Source: Burhinus oedicnemus (Eukaryota; Chordata; Aves; Charadriiformes; Burhinidae). Taken from it: a stretch of DNA of 64,000 nt. Both the position numbers and the translations under genes were made by a program. Below are positions 13,301 through 25,500 of this stretch, piece after piece. The notes under the pieces are model-generated. The model was not told the DNA's origin. It ran no database searches and worked only from the letters and a program-made list of their open reading frames with translations. Each line of letters opens with the position of its first letter. The stretch's first letter is position 1. Location of the stretch: contig VFFE01007212.1 of assembly GCA_008921705.1 (NCBI GenBank), positions 792,076 to 856,075 on the forward strand. Reading direction: 5' to 3'.

Positions 13301-14918
13301 AATTCAATTACATTTCCCAGTAATAATTAATTTAATTTTTTTCATTGTGGTATGTGATGCAATTACAGATTGAATGCTGCTGTTCAGAACATTCATAAGC
13401 CTCCTGCATCAGAATTTATTTTGATCAATGGTGAAGGAATTTTATAAGGTTTGACTCTCTAATGAATACATGATACATATATTATTCACATTAATTAATG
13501 ATTTAATTTGCAAGTTCACTTATTGATTATAATTTCTAAAATCTAGACCATATATAAAATATGAAACAAAGGGCTTGGTCTGCCTAAAGATTTCTTCAGT
13601 GGGGTAATGGGTCACTGCATATCAGAATTATATATGCGTATTAGAAAAAATTACCATTCAGAGAATAAAGTCTGCTTTGTATCTATTCCTTGAGGAAAAC
13701 CATAGCATTTGATTTTGGAATTAAGTACAGCATTATACTGCAAACAATCAAGGAGGCTGGAGTTGCACAGACAAGTAGGCATTTTTGACCTGGTGAGCAT
13801 TTGACTTTAGGATCTATGTGATGTTCTTGCATGTAGTTGTCTACATATCAAATTTCATTTATGGAAGATATCAAATCAAACAATATTAAGTACCAATCCT
13901 TCACCTCATGCCTCACCAGCTCAGACTTCTGCTTTAATTGCAGAGCAAGCCCTCCTAGGTCGCAGCTGAAGAAGGCTGGTTTGGGTTGCATTCCCACCTT
14001 GCTGAACTTTAAAGGCTCCCTGCCATGGAGTCATTTCAGCCTCTGACAACAGTGACAAGAATACTCTCCAGAGGAAGGCGCTAGGTAGGCCTACATTTAA
14101 GGAAAATTTGTAGTGACCCAAACACAGAGCAGGATTCTGCTGAATTTTTGTTGAATTCTTTGCTACTTATTTCATGTCTGATTTGCTCACTTGCTTATTT
14201 GGTGGTTACTTGCATCAAGTAATCCTGTTTTAATTAATGGAGGTCCTCACAAAGCACTTTCCTGCCCAGGTGGGCCATGAAGGCAGGTATGGTCTATGTG
14301 ACTTTGGTTTTCCCCTCTGGGTTCTCAGGTTCCCTTCAACACCAACAGGCACCTCGCAGGATCACTGTAGGACGGCAAAGCTTAATGGCTCCCTGTCCTA
14401 CTTCTTGTGGGGTCCTGGTGATCTGTGACAGTTTATTTGGTTTTCTACATAGTAAGTGAGCCACTGATAACTGGCTGAAGAAGGTAAGCACCCTGCTGAT
14501 CCCCCTCTCGTGATGCAGGTGTACAGCAGGAAGGGAAGGTTCACAGTTGCCTCTCCACTATCAGACCTGTTCATTTGTAAGCTTAATTGCAGTCCCAAAG
14601 GAAGCAGGACAGCACACAGTGAGACGGGGTCATTGCTCTGTCCTCCCATTGCAGCGGTCCATAGCAGTGTCTTGTTGCAGGAAAGACAATGACTTTTTTC
14701 ATAGAAATTGTACCGAGAATTGTCTTCGATCTACCTAATCAAGGAACGACGCTAACAGTTAAGCCTGAAGGCATTATCTAGCCTTCAGGGACCATTATTG
14801 TTCATATTTTGCCATTCTGCATAAAAGCTTTTAAAATATAATGCAATGTTGAGGCTGTAAAATAACCTGGATGTCTATTTAGCATCCCACTCAAACGACA
14901 TCTCAGTGAATTCCCTAC

Positions 14919-14933
14919 AAAAAAAAAAAAAAA
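14919..14933. repeat. A15 homopolymer
   Basis: Fifteen consecutive A residues. No retroposed gene or SINE body is recognisable immediately upstream on the plus strand, so it is annotated only as a mononucleotide repeat. Confidence 0.9.
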
Positions 14934-15428
14934 GGAAAATGGTTTAAATGAAAGAGCAAAAAGCTATGGAAATCACATCTGTTGTATGGTACAGTACCAT
15001 AGGGAATCAAAGAAAAGGAAAATGTGCAAAGTGGCTAAGAAAAGAATTACTTTAATTGGCAAATAATTGGAAGGGTGGAATCATCCAAGAAGAATACTTC
15101 AGAACATGACTCATGCTATTTTCATAGCAAGTTACAAAAAAGTTGCCTAGAAATTTGGTATATTATTTGTATGCTTAAATATTTGGAATGGATTTTAAAG
15201 ATAAAATCTTACAAAATGTTGTTATTTCTAATCCGGACTGGCTCCTGGTCTGACCTACCTTTATAGAATTGATGCTTTTCACTTTCTTTTGCAGTTCAGA
15301 AAATCTGACTACATAAAGGAACCAGATTTATTGATGCATTTGTTTTAAAAAGTAATTCAGTAAGAAGCACAACAGACAATTTTCTTGCCAAGCCAGAAAT
15401 ATGATCATTTCAGTAAAGTGTTAAATTA

Positions 15429-16527
15429 GAATCATAGACTCATAGAATGGTTTGGGTTGGAAGGGACCTTAAAGATCATCTAGTTCCAAACCCCCCGCCA
15501 TGGCCAGGGACACCTCCCACTAGACCAGGTTGCTCAAAGCCCCATCCAACCTGGCCTTGAACAATTCCAGGGATGAGGCCTTCACAGTCCCTCTGGGCAA
15601 ACCTGTTCCAATGTCTCACTGCCCTCACAGTAAAGAATTTCTTCCTAATATCTAATGTAAATCTACCCTCTTTCAGTTCAAAACCATTATCCCTTGTTCT
15701 ATCGCTACACTCCCTGATAAAGAGTCCCTCCCCATCTTTCCTGTAGGCCCCCTTTAGGTACGGGAAGGCTGTGATAAGGTCTCCCTGGAGCCTTCTCTTC
15801 TGCAGGCGGAACAGCCCCAGCTCCATCAGCCTGTCTTCATACGAGAGGTGCTCCAGCCATCCGATCATCTTGGTGGCCCTCCGATCATCTTGGTGGCCCT
15901 CCTCTGGACCCGCTGCAACAGGTCCACGTCCTTCTCATGTTGGAGGCTCCAGAGCTGGACACAGTACTCCAGGTGGGTTCACACCAGACTAGAGTAGAGG
16001 GGCAGAATCACCTCCCTTGACCTGCTGGCCATGCTTCTTTTGATGCAGCTCAGGATACAGTTGGCTTTCTGGGCTGCAAGTGCACATTGGTGGCTCATGT
16101 TGAGCTTCTAATCAACCAACACCCCCAAGTCCCTCTCCTCAGCGCTGCTCTCAGTCCATTCTCTGCCCAGCCTGTATTTGTGCTTGGGATTTTCCTGACC
16201 CACGTGCAGGACCTTGCACTTGGCCTTATTGAACTTCATGAGGTTTTCATGGGCCCAACTCTCAAGCCAGTCAAGGCATCCCTTCTCTCCAGTGTGTTGA
16301 GTGCTCCACACAGCTTGGTGTCATCAGCAAACTTGCTGAGGATGCACTCAATCCTGCCATCCATGTTGCCGACAAAGATGTTAAACAGTGCCAGTCCAAT
16401 ACTGACCCCTGAGGAACACCACTCATCACTGGTGTCCACTTGGACATCAAGCTGTTGACCACAACTCTTTGAGTGCAACCATCCAGCTAATTCCTCATCC
16501 ATCAAGTGGTCCATCCATCAAATTAGG
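15429..16527 (-). mobile_element. CR1 LINE, 1.1-kb 5'-truncated copy
   Basis: On the minus strand this runs from the RT palm to the end of CR1. SGVPQGSVL is readable near 16.4 kb, followed after a frameshift by [14 protein letters not shown] and the catalytic box [10 protein letters not shown]. Further on come [22 protein letters not shown], and the C-terminal stretch ELGLFRLQKRRLQGDLITAF (15476-15868). The 3' tail is at 15429-15460, the complement of ATTCTATGAGTCTATGATT. The copy is relatively well preserved but broken by frameshifts, one of which coincides with an exact 20-bp tandem duplication at 15861-15900. No endonuclease is present. Confidence 0.94.
15861..15900. repeat. exact 20-bp tandem duplication inside CR1
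   Basis: The unit ccgatcatcttggtggccct occurs twice head to tail (15861-15880 and 15881-15900). Twenty is not a multiple of three, so the duplication shifts the CR1 ORF2 frame. The single-copy version appears in the other CR1 copies, so the duplication arose in this copy or its direct source. Confidence 0.95.
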
Positions 16528-19500
16528 GTTAAAAATGGAGATTGCACAAACCACATTGTATACAGAAGCATGAAAGCAAAGTTTGTCATTCATAGGAAGC
16601 ACCTATAACCAACATAAATGAGAAAACTCTTCTATGAGAGAGATCACTGATGCTTTAAGGAGTATTCTTAAAGTAATCATCATCGATATTTAGAAAAATA
16701 AAAAAACTGTATAACTTTTTAATCCTCCTTGCTCATGCAACTGTATAATACTCTTTAAAGCATAAAAATATTTAACAGGCACCTGGATTTCAGTAAATTT
16801 AATGTGGTATGAGAGTTGTATTTTCATTTCATGGTGTATTTCCCTCATTGTGAATCAGAAATTCAGTCCAGGGAATTGTCATTAGTTAGATAATTAGGGA
16901 GTAACTCAAATTTATCTCACACCCAATGCAGCAGAATATGAATATCAGTAACTATATTATTTGTGAATAACTTAAAATAAGTATTCAAGTGTTTAGGAAA
17001 TGTATTACTGACTTCTATGGCAACTCACGTCCTGTTTAAACTTCTGAATAAATGGACCCTTGATTTCATTTCTTCCCCCAGGAAGATGACAGTGACGAGG
17101 TGTAGCTCTCACCTGGGCACGTTTCCCTCTGATACAAGCACATATGAGGAAGGAGAAATGCAGATTCTTTACAATTCATGCAAAAACATTTCTCTGTTTT
17201 TTGTGAGTTTCTCTTTCTTCTTCCATACCTTTTTCTTCCCCAAAGGCTTAATACTTAGATGTGCTTTTTAGTCAGAAGCCATGCTACTGAGATTTTGGAA
17301 AAGGGGGCTGCACTGAATTGGACTTTATACTTGAACAGGGAGCTCTTGTTGCAGTTGACTTTTAGAAAACCTTCCTCTACTTAAAGTGCCTCCCTTTTTG
17401 TTCTTGCAGCCTTCTATCAGGTTACAAGAGGCTATATAACAAAGAGGAGGTTATGTAATAATGTACCGCTTCAACTAAAATGTATTTCATATTCATTCTT
17501 CAGTACTATATATCCCTTTCATAGTCATACTTGATAGTCACCATAAATAAATTCAGGGTTAGATTGTACCTCTCAAGGTGACTTGTGCAGGATAAAGGCA
17601 GTTGTTATTGTGTTTCAGCTCTTTGTAATGCATGTAGAAGGCAAGGAGGGTTTTATCAAAAGAAAAATATTTCAGTTTCGTGCTTTTTTTTTTCATAGCA
17701 GAAAGTCAGACAAATAGAAAACTATTGAACTTGCACTTTCTCAAAGAAAACTTGCTGAGTGATTGAGGGCAAATAGCTTTTTCCCAAATCAGTTTGTTTA
17801 AATTGCATTTGCTTAAGGGTTTTTTGTTTGGTTTTGTTTTTTTCCTAGCACATTTCATCCTAGTGAATTTTTCCTTAGATTAGTGAAAAGAATTCTTCCT
17901 TAGTGCCAGGCTTTTCTGGATCTTTTCCAATCTTTTACAGCTTCAAGCGTTTCCAAGATTGTTTTGTTTCAATTCCATTTGTTTGGGGGTTTGGTGTTTG
18001 GGGTTTTTTGGTTTAGGTTTTGGTTGTTTTCCTAACATATTTCATTCTAGTGAATTCCTTCTTAGCTTAGTGACATGATTTTTTCCTTGGCTTCAATACT
18101 TAATATCATATTTCTTTCTATAAAGGTGTGAGAGCTTACAAGAGCATTTCTGAGTCCCCTATCTCCCCCCAAACCCAAGGAAGATGAGATTCAACGCACC
18201 TCTTATTTCTGAACCACAGACTTCTGAGGAAGAAACACTTTTATTTTCAGAAACTTCTGCACGCATTGGAGAGAAGTCAATAACAGGCAAACCTCAACTA
18301 CATAACATCCTTTGCTGTTAGTTGGAAGGTATGAAGGCGTAAGCATTTATAATGTATGTAAAGCCATAATCCTTTCCTTCGCTTTCCTGTATCATCTGAG
18401 AAGTTCTACCCGGTTCCCCTAGGCTGGCTCAGGCACAGGATCAGGGAGGGGATAAAGCGGGGGCTTTCAGAGCTGCAGGTGGGTGTGAAAGGTGTGGTGA
18501 GCCCCTGCTCCTGCAAGGGCGGGCAGGAGACCGCCACCGCTTCTGCTAGGCCTGAGCTGCCCGGCTGTTTGCTGCCCCCTCTTTCTCCTTTCCAAACTGA
18601 CTTCAGGCTGTGCAAGGCAGGCTGCAGGTTAGCGTGTCCCATCCTTTTGCAGCAGAAAAGAAGGCTCGAGTAAGATGAAACGGCAGTAATGAAAGTTATT
18701 CCAAGAGTCTGTGGTGGAGAATTACAGTCAGTTTCCTGGGGAGAGTGGGAGAACTTACCAAGGCATAAAAGAGAACATGCATTTAAGTCAATTAGAGGAT
18801 CCATATCATTAGATGTTTTTTTCTACAGAAACCAAAATCTGCCCAGAAAGGGCCTAGAGATGATTCAAACCCTTATTAATTCCCAGCAAATCCCATGCTA
18901 GTACTCTGTAATAAAAATGATCGAGTACATTTGTTCTGAAAGCAAGACAGTAGGTGCCTTAGAAGTGCCTTTGAGAATAAAATTCCCTCTATGTGTATCA
19001 GATGATAGTGATCATTTTACTTAATGTATTTTGGCAAAGTAGCTTGCGATATTTTTTTTAATTTAGAAGCAACTGGAATTGTTTAAGTATTGGAATAATG
19101 TGGGAGACAATTAGAAATTGTAACAAGTATTAAATAGCCCTAAAGGAGCTTCTTGGCTCATAAAACTCACAATATTCTGACAAGGGATATTTAACTTAAG
19201 TTTATTTAAGGTATTTTCTACCTCCTCCAACTTGCCTGGTGTCTCAAATTATTTCTGAAATGTAGAGTGAGAGAGTATATTAATTCTTGCACTTGAATGC
19301 CTCGGACTGATCTCCAGGGAATTCTCGTAAAGCAGATCACATTGTAGCTTTTGTTAAAATACAGTGCAGACTTACAACTTCCTTTCCTTCAGCATTTCCA
19401 TTCCCAATTCAGTTAGTCTGAACTGCATAAAAAATAATTTTACTTTGCTTGTCCTTTAACTTGCCTCACAAGAATTCTTCTCGCTTTGCATGCACAAAGC

Positions 19501-22500
19501 ATCCGTCTGTATTTTCTTTTTTTGCCTGGGCAGGAAGAGTGGAACGATCCCATCATTTCCTTCTCGAGAAATAATAACAAAGACAGGATATCTCCAAAAT
19601 GTCATTCTCTCAGGTATCTCTTCTTAAGTTTGATTCTGAGGTTTATGAGGCTTTTGCTAACCCGTGACGCTCCTCCCTCCAACTCTACAAAGCTCCTAGG
19701 AGTCTGCCCACAGGACTTCAGCTCCGCAAAAGTAGTTGTTGGGGTAATGTGTCACAAAATGTCATTCCTCAGTTCTGTTATGGATTTCTATCACTAGTAA
19801 TTTACCTATACAACTTGCTTGCATTTTAATTGTGTTTTCATTGGCATGAGCGTTTTATGTGTATTGGCAAAAGAACACTTCTAACTCCTTGTCTGTAAAC
19901 AGACCGAGTTTTTTCAGGATGTTAGAGCTGCTACGCAATATCCCGTCACCATGACGTCTTCAAGATGCTGTGTTTAAAGCTCAGCTGGTAACTTTGCAAT
20001 GAATTTTAAGTGCGAATGGTTTGTTTTCCATGGAAGTAGCCTTTACACATCAACAGGTACAGTTGGGAGATGACTAAGTAGTAGCCAAGTTCAGTGCTGC
20101 GTAGTGTAAATGAAGAGGGAGCACAAGCAGCCTTTTCTTATCCCAGGCACTTCCACTTAGTGTATGAAAAATGACTTGAGACATATATTAATACCCAGGT
20201 AGCGGCTGTGCTCTGCAAGAGCTGTCTTTTAAAAGACTTGTTTGTCTACTATAGTATCCAACAGTTGGGGTTTTTTTTCCTAAAATGAGTTTCCACACTT
20301 AGATGTCATTGCAGTCTTGAAGAACTACTCCTTTAATCTGCTGAATGCTGGATGGTCCCTAAGGGATTTTAGGACACCACTTAAAGTCGGCTTTTATAGC
20401 TCTTTTATGCTTTATGACTAACACAGCTATTTTGAAGTGGAAAGAATGCCTACAAAGTAGATACAGGGGAAAAAAAACATGCTTAGGCAATTCAGAATAG
20501 GGGAAGGAACAAGCAAACACATTAATAATTTGCTATATTTAATCACAAGCTACTGTATTACTCCCTTAAAGGGAAATTTCCTGAAGATATTCTCCTTAAA
20601 GATTATTGACTTATGTCAGGATGACAGATTATTTAAGAACTTCTGTGAACTGAAGGAATCAGACATATCAGGGAGGCAAAAAGACATCAATTCCCTGGAA
20701 AGGACTTTTGCAGGGGTTGTGTATTTAGGGGGCTGCTGTATTTAAAGATATATTATAAAAAATGTGCTGTGGTATACAAAGTGAATTGTTGTTCTTCAGT
20801 AACTGTGTCTTGGTCTGACTGGCTGTAAACTTTATCAAGGACTCCACCAGCTCATTTCGGAAGTATTTACCACTATTTTATAAACATTTGTTTTCCCCAA
20901 ACTGCCTCTACTAGTGAAAAACTATAATTATCCCCAAATAAATATCAAAGATATAAGGAACATTTTTTGTCTAATTTTCTCACTTATGTCTCAGAAACGT
21001 TATAATTTTAGATAGAAGGCTTCTGCAGTCAGGAGGAAGTAGGACTTTCTGTGCGAAAGGAAGAGTTTGACCTCCTCAGGTGCTCTATGGGAGCATCAGA
21101 AGAGGAACTGTGTCTGGACAAGACTTAGACAAACAAACTCTCCAGCCAGCCTGCATCAAGACGGGGTGACCACACCATCCACAATTGCAGCAACAAGAGC
21201 ATGCAGGCATTTCAGAGATGGCCAGGTCAAATGTGGTCTGTACGGATGAACTGAGGGTACAGTCAGCTTGTTCGTGTGTGACATGGGGCTCCTTACTCGT
21301 GTGATTTAGGAAGCGCTGCTCAGTGACTACAGCTAGCTAATGCTATGAAGGCTTGTGCTTTTAGCTCTTGCTATCCCTGCTTGTTTCCAGAGCATCAGGG
21401 GCTAGGGGACAACTATGACAATCTTTTCACCAAATTGCCACTATTGTCATTTTGATTGTCATGGCATAAAAGGTGATGAAACACACCTACTCCCTGGGCC
21501 CTCATATATGCACAGCACTTCATGAAAAGAAAAGCTATCCTATTAACCTGTCTATGATTACGCTGGGTGTATGTGTTAAGAAGCAAAAGAATAAAAGATA
21601 CCTGAGATATGCTACATATCTTTAAGGAGCAATGCATCCAAATTACAATCACGCCTCAAGGGTGGAGTACCAGACCAAATGCTCCGTGCAGTGTATAGGG
21701 GCTAAAGAAACACACCTTATGCAAAGTCAAGAATTTATTGTTAGTCCAATTAAGTATTAGAAACTTAATCAAAGAATTATTACTAAACTAGTTACAATGA
21801 TGCTAACACGCAGTCAAAATTATCCAATTACAGCTATTTCTCATTTATAATACAATTGTTGAACACAAACTTTCTAGTATCTATCCTTGTTTCTTTTATG
21901 CTCACCTTTTTTATTCTGGGTCAGTAGATTGATGGTGTTACTGTTCCTTCAGCAGAATATAACAAGGGAGTGGAGTTATACCAAGGGTCCAGCATCTCAG
22001 GTGCTTCACTGGCAGGAACATGGTGATTATAGTAGGACTTCTTCCTCCTCATTTCTGGTTTCACTTGGGGTTATTTTTATATGCTTTCTGACAAACTTAT
22101 TTGGTCTTTCTTCAGTGGTCTGCAAATTCCATGTTATTGTTGGGGTTTAGTATATATAGTATGTTTTGAATGTGTTGGATACCTGTCTTTTGCTGTCTTT
22201 GTTATCCCTAAATCCAGTACTACCCTGGTCTGCAGCCCTACTGGTGTCATCCTGCTCTTGCAATTTCAAGGCCCATTCTGTCATCTTAGCCTTGAGTTTT
22301 TTGAGGACCCTGTTCTTCTTCAAAAGCCTTGGAGCTGTTCTTTCCCAATAATGTAATTAACGTTACATTAGCACAACCAAGTCAAGCATACATTCTTGTT
22401 TAAGGGTTCTTCAAGAGTTCACTCCACAAAAAGAATGTTCCACAGGCACATCTATTTGTATACCAATATATTTTGGTAACTACTTGTTGTTAATACCTAT

Positions 22501-25500
22501 TAGTTATGGTAGTATCATTGTTCTCAAAATTGCTTTACAACAGGAGGGACTTCAGTTACTAGAATTGGAGTAGCTATTTTTAAAAGTTTATAGTGCATTA
22601 CTTTTGGTGACCATCCTAATGCATGTTTATAACTTGTCAGTGTGAGTTAGTGGCTTCTACAGTTCAGGGCAGGTTTGAACAGTTGAACTCAAAATCCGTA
22701 GTGAACTTTGCACATTGTCAAAAGCTGTGTAGGATTAACAGTGGAGTAATTCTGTTTGAGTGCACTGCATATGCAAAACTCATTGGTAGGTAGCACTGGG
22801 ATGTGATTCCTAACTCATTGATTCCAGCTCATTGTTATTACAAACTTGTTTTAATTCTGGTTGCAAACTCAACAGTTGTTCAAAATCCATTTATGTTTTT
22901 CACAGGTAATGACACCACCAGGTTGGTGACGTAGATATGCCTGATATGCCTGTTACCAAGGCCTCTGCAATCCAAGACATTTTGACAGTTACATATTCCA
23001 AATACGATTTGGAATTCCTTACTGAAAAATAGACCGGCTCCATTAGGAGAAAGAACGACAAAAATAAAACATCCCAGCTACCAGGAAAAATTGTGGGAAG
23101 AAGTAAAACTTGTTGCAGAGAAGGAGAACTGGGAAGCAAGCTATATTAGTGGAAGTTCTTCAGGGGACAAGATTTTGAGCTGATTTTTTAAAAGAATATT
23201 TGAATAAGTTTGGCAAGGAGTTGAGGAGGATTTAGTGAAAGACTTAAAGGCATTAAAAGGTCCTAAAGCTTACAGCATTTGATGGAAAAATAGTGTCTGA
23301 AGACCTGGTGGCAGAACACTCCTCTGGTGTTTTGAGAATTCTGCTCAAGAAAGTCAACATTTCTTCAGAGCTTCAGGCACCAAACATCAATTCTCTTAGT
23401 CCAGCAACCAAAAATTCAGAGAGCTACTTAAACATAAAATTCTGATTCAGATCCCCATTGCAAATGGATCATTAAACCAATCTATCTTGTCTCCTACCTC
23501 CTATAGTTCTTTGTGGAACAGGTGCTAAGTGCTCTTTGCTTTCAACTTGTCTGACAAGTACAACTATGTTAAATCCAAAGCAACTGCATTTAACCTCTGT
23601 TTTGCTTGGAATTTTTCATAATTTTTTCAGACTTGGTGAAGACATTGTGTATTTGCAAGCTTGTATGCTTTCTCCAGCTATTTCATCTGCTCTAATACAA
23701 TAACTTACATTTGTTTCCCTCAGAAAAGACAAAAATCATCACAACAGATATGTTTCTGGTATCCTGGGTGGTAACGCGATACGGGTATAACGTTGGACAA
23801 TCTGCATGCAACATAGGATTCCAGGCCTGCAAGTCTGATCAATATTTTGGGCTCCTGCACAAAAGCAGAAATAAGACCTGAAATTTAAAACAAGACTAGA
23901 AGGTATTGGAAAGTCACCATTATTTAGAGGGATGAGGACTATAAATGCTTCTGTAGCCAAGGATGAAGGACTAAAACTGGAAATGGCAGAAGGAAACATA
24001 CCTACATTACTTAGGTTGCGCATATCTATCTCTGCTGTAGGAAACAGAGATGCTGTGATCTACTGTCTATCTAGAGAAACTAGATGGACAGTTTATGACA
24101 AGAAAGAGGGAAGGCATCCTGCAATGGGTAAAGAAGCATTCAGTCCAGTGAAAGCAAAGACAGGCACTTCATGATGAGGACAGAAAGCCTTCTGCAGACC
24201 CAGCCTGGAAACATCTTCCAGTCACATAGACCTAAGGATGTCACACAAAAGGGTAGAAGCTTCTTAATTTAATATTTGGGTTTAGCTCATCTATCTAAGA
24301 TGGTGATAAACATTGAGAGGTACCCTGTCACTTGCTCAACTGGCATCTTAGTTGTTCGCTTCCCAAGCGTTAACTGTTAAAATAGCTATACCATTATAAA
24401 TATCCCTGCTTTCACAGACTCAAATAAAGAAAAATTTTTGAAATATTTTTATATTGGGTGGACCATTGCAGAATTGCAAAACAGAGAGTTTGATGTAGTT
24501 ATACAACACTGAGCTTTCTAACAGTGGTCACCTAGTTGGTGGCACAGTAAGAGTAACAAGAAGTCATTTCTGCTGGTGTGAGATGGCAGTTCTTCAGTAT
24601 GAAGAATGACTTATAGTTAATGTTAGTTGATGTATTTATCAGAAACAGCATAAATGTTTAGACCAAAAGAATGAGCTGGGCTTTCACACTCTCGCATCCC
24701 ATAGGTAGGAAGACACTGCAATAGGATTACATGTGCTGTACCTATTTTGCAGGTAAACAGAAGTCCACAGGGCTGCCAATTCAGGTACTACCATGATCTG
24801 CATGTCTGCACCAAAACCAAATACATTGGATCTATGTCTACAGCAGCATACTCGTTGTTTCTTGCCTTTTCTTTCTTTCTTAAAACCTCTACAAAGGTAA
24901 ACAAAAAAGCCACTAGATTAACTATTTAACCTGCATAAAACAGCAGGTATAAAATAGAAGGAGGTTCAGCAGCATGATTTTCTCTTACTCTGATAGGAAA
25001 ATTACTATTAAAAGCCACCATCACAATTTACAATGTGAGAGCAGTGCTTGTGTGTATAATAGTCACTTTACTTTTTCCGAACTGTTTATCCCAGAAGGTA
25101 ATAAAGAAATGTGGTAGCTTAAATATTTTAGGCTAATAAATCAGTTTAGTTTTAGCTTAGCACTTGGCTACTGACATCATTTTGGCTATTCTCAGGAGCA
25201 TCTCTCCATTTGTAGACACCAATATTAATGAGGTCAAATTGTACCTTCCTGAAGATAAGCTATAACTTGGACTTAATCACCATGCTTTCCAAACACACAT
25301 ACTAGTAAACCATGTAGATGACTTTTTAAAACTTTACATTTTTTTTCTGTGGAGAGATAAAGGAAGTAAGATTGTTTCTGTATAGTGATTTTTTTAACCT
25401 AGATTACTTCTCCAAGAAAAATTTGACGATATTTCAGGGAGCGTTTTTACAGGATAAAAGCTTATCCTTCTATCTTCAAATGCCTCTAAACAAGAACAAA

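Larger units (their letters stand above)
9487..15428. other. intergenic sequence, no gene seen
   Basis: AT-rich unique DNA without recognised coding capacity. It holds an A-rich tract (10258-10318), a pure A15 run (14919-14933), a small perfect hairpin at 13042-13060 (ACTTCCTG / CAGGAAGT with a 3-nt loop) and a 12-bp palindrome CATTAATTAATG near 13489. A 201-codon minus-strand open frame spans 11089-11694. It has no domain I recognise and I do not call it a gene. Confidence 0.55.

Noticed and set aside
14919..14933. Poly(A) run as the tail of a processed pseudogene
   Set aside because: No gene-like body upstream and no flanking target duplication visible.
18406..18804. 132-codon minus-strand frame
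   Set aside because: Arises from the small GC-rich patch; no domain, and a comparable frame exists on the other strand.
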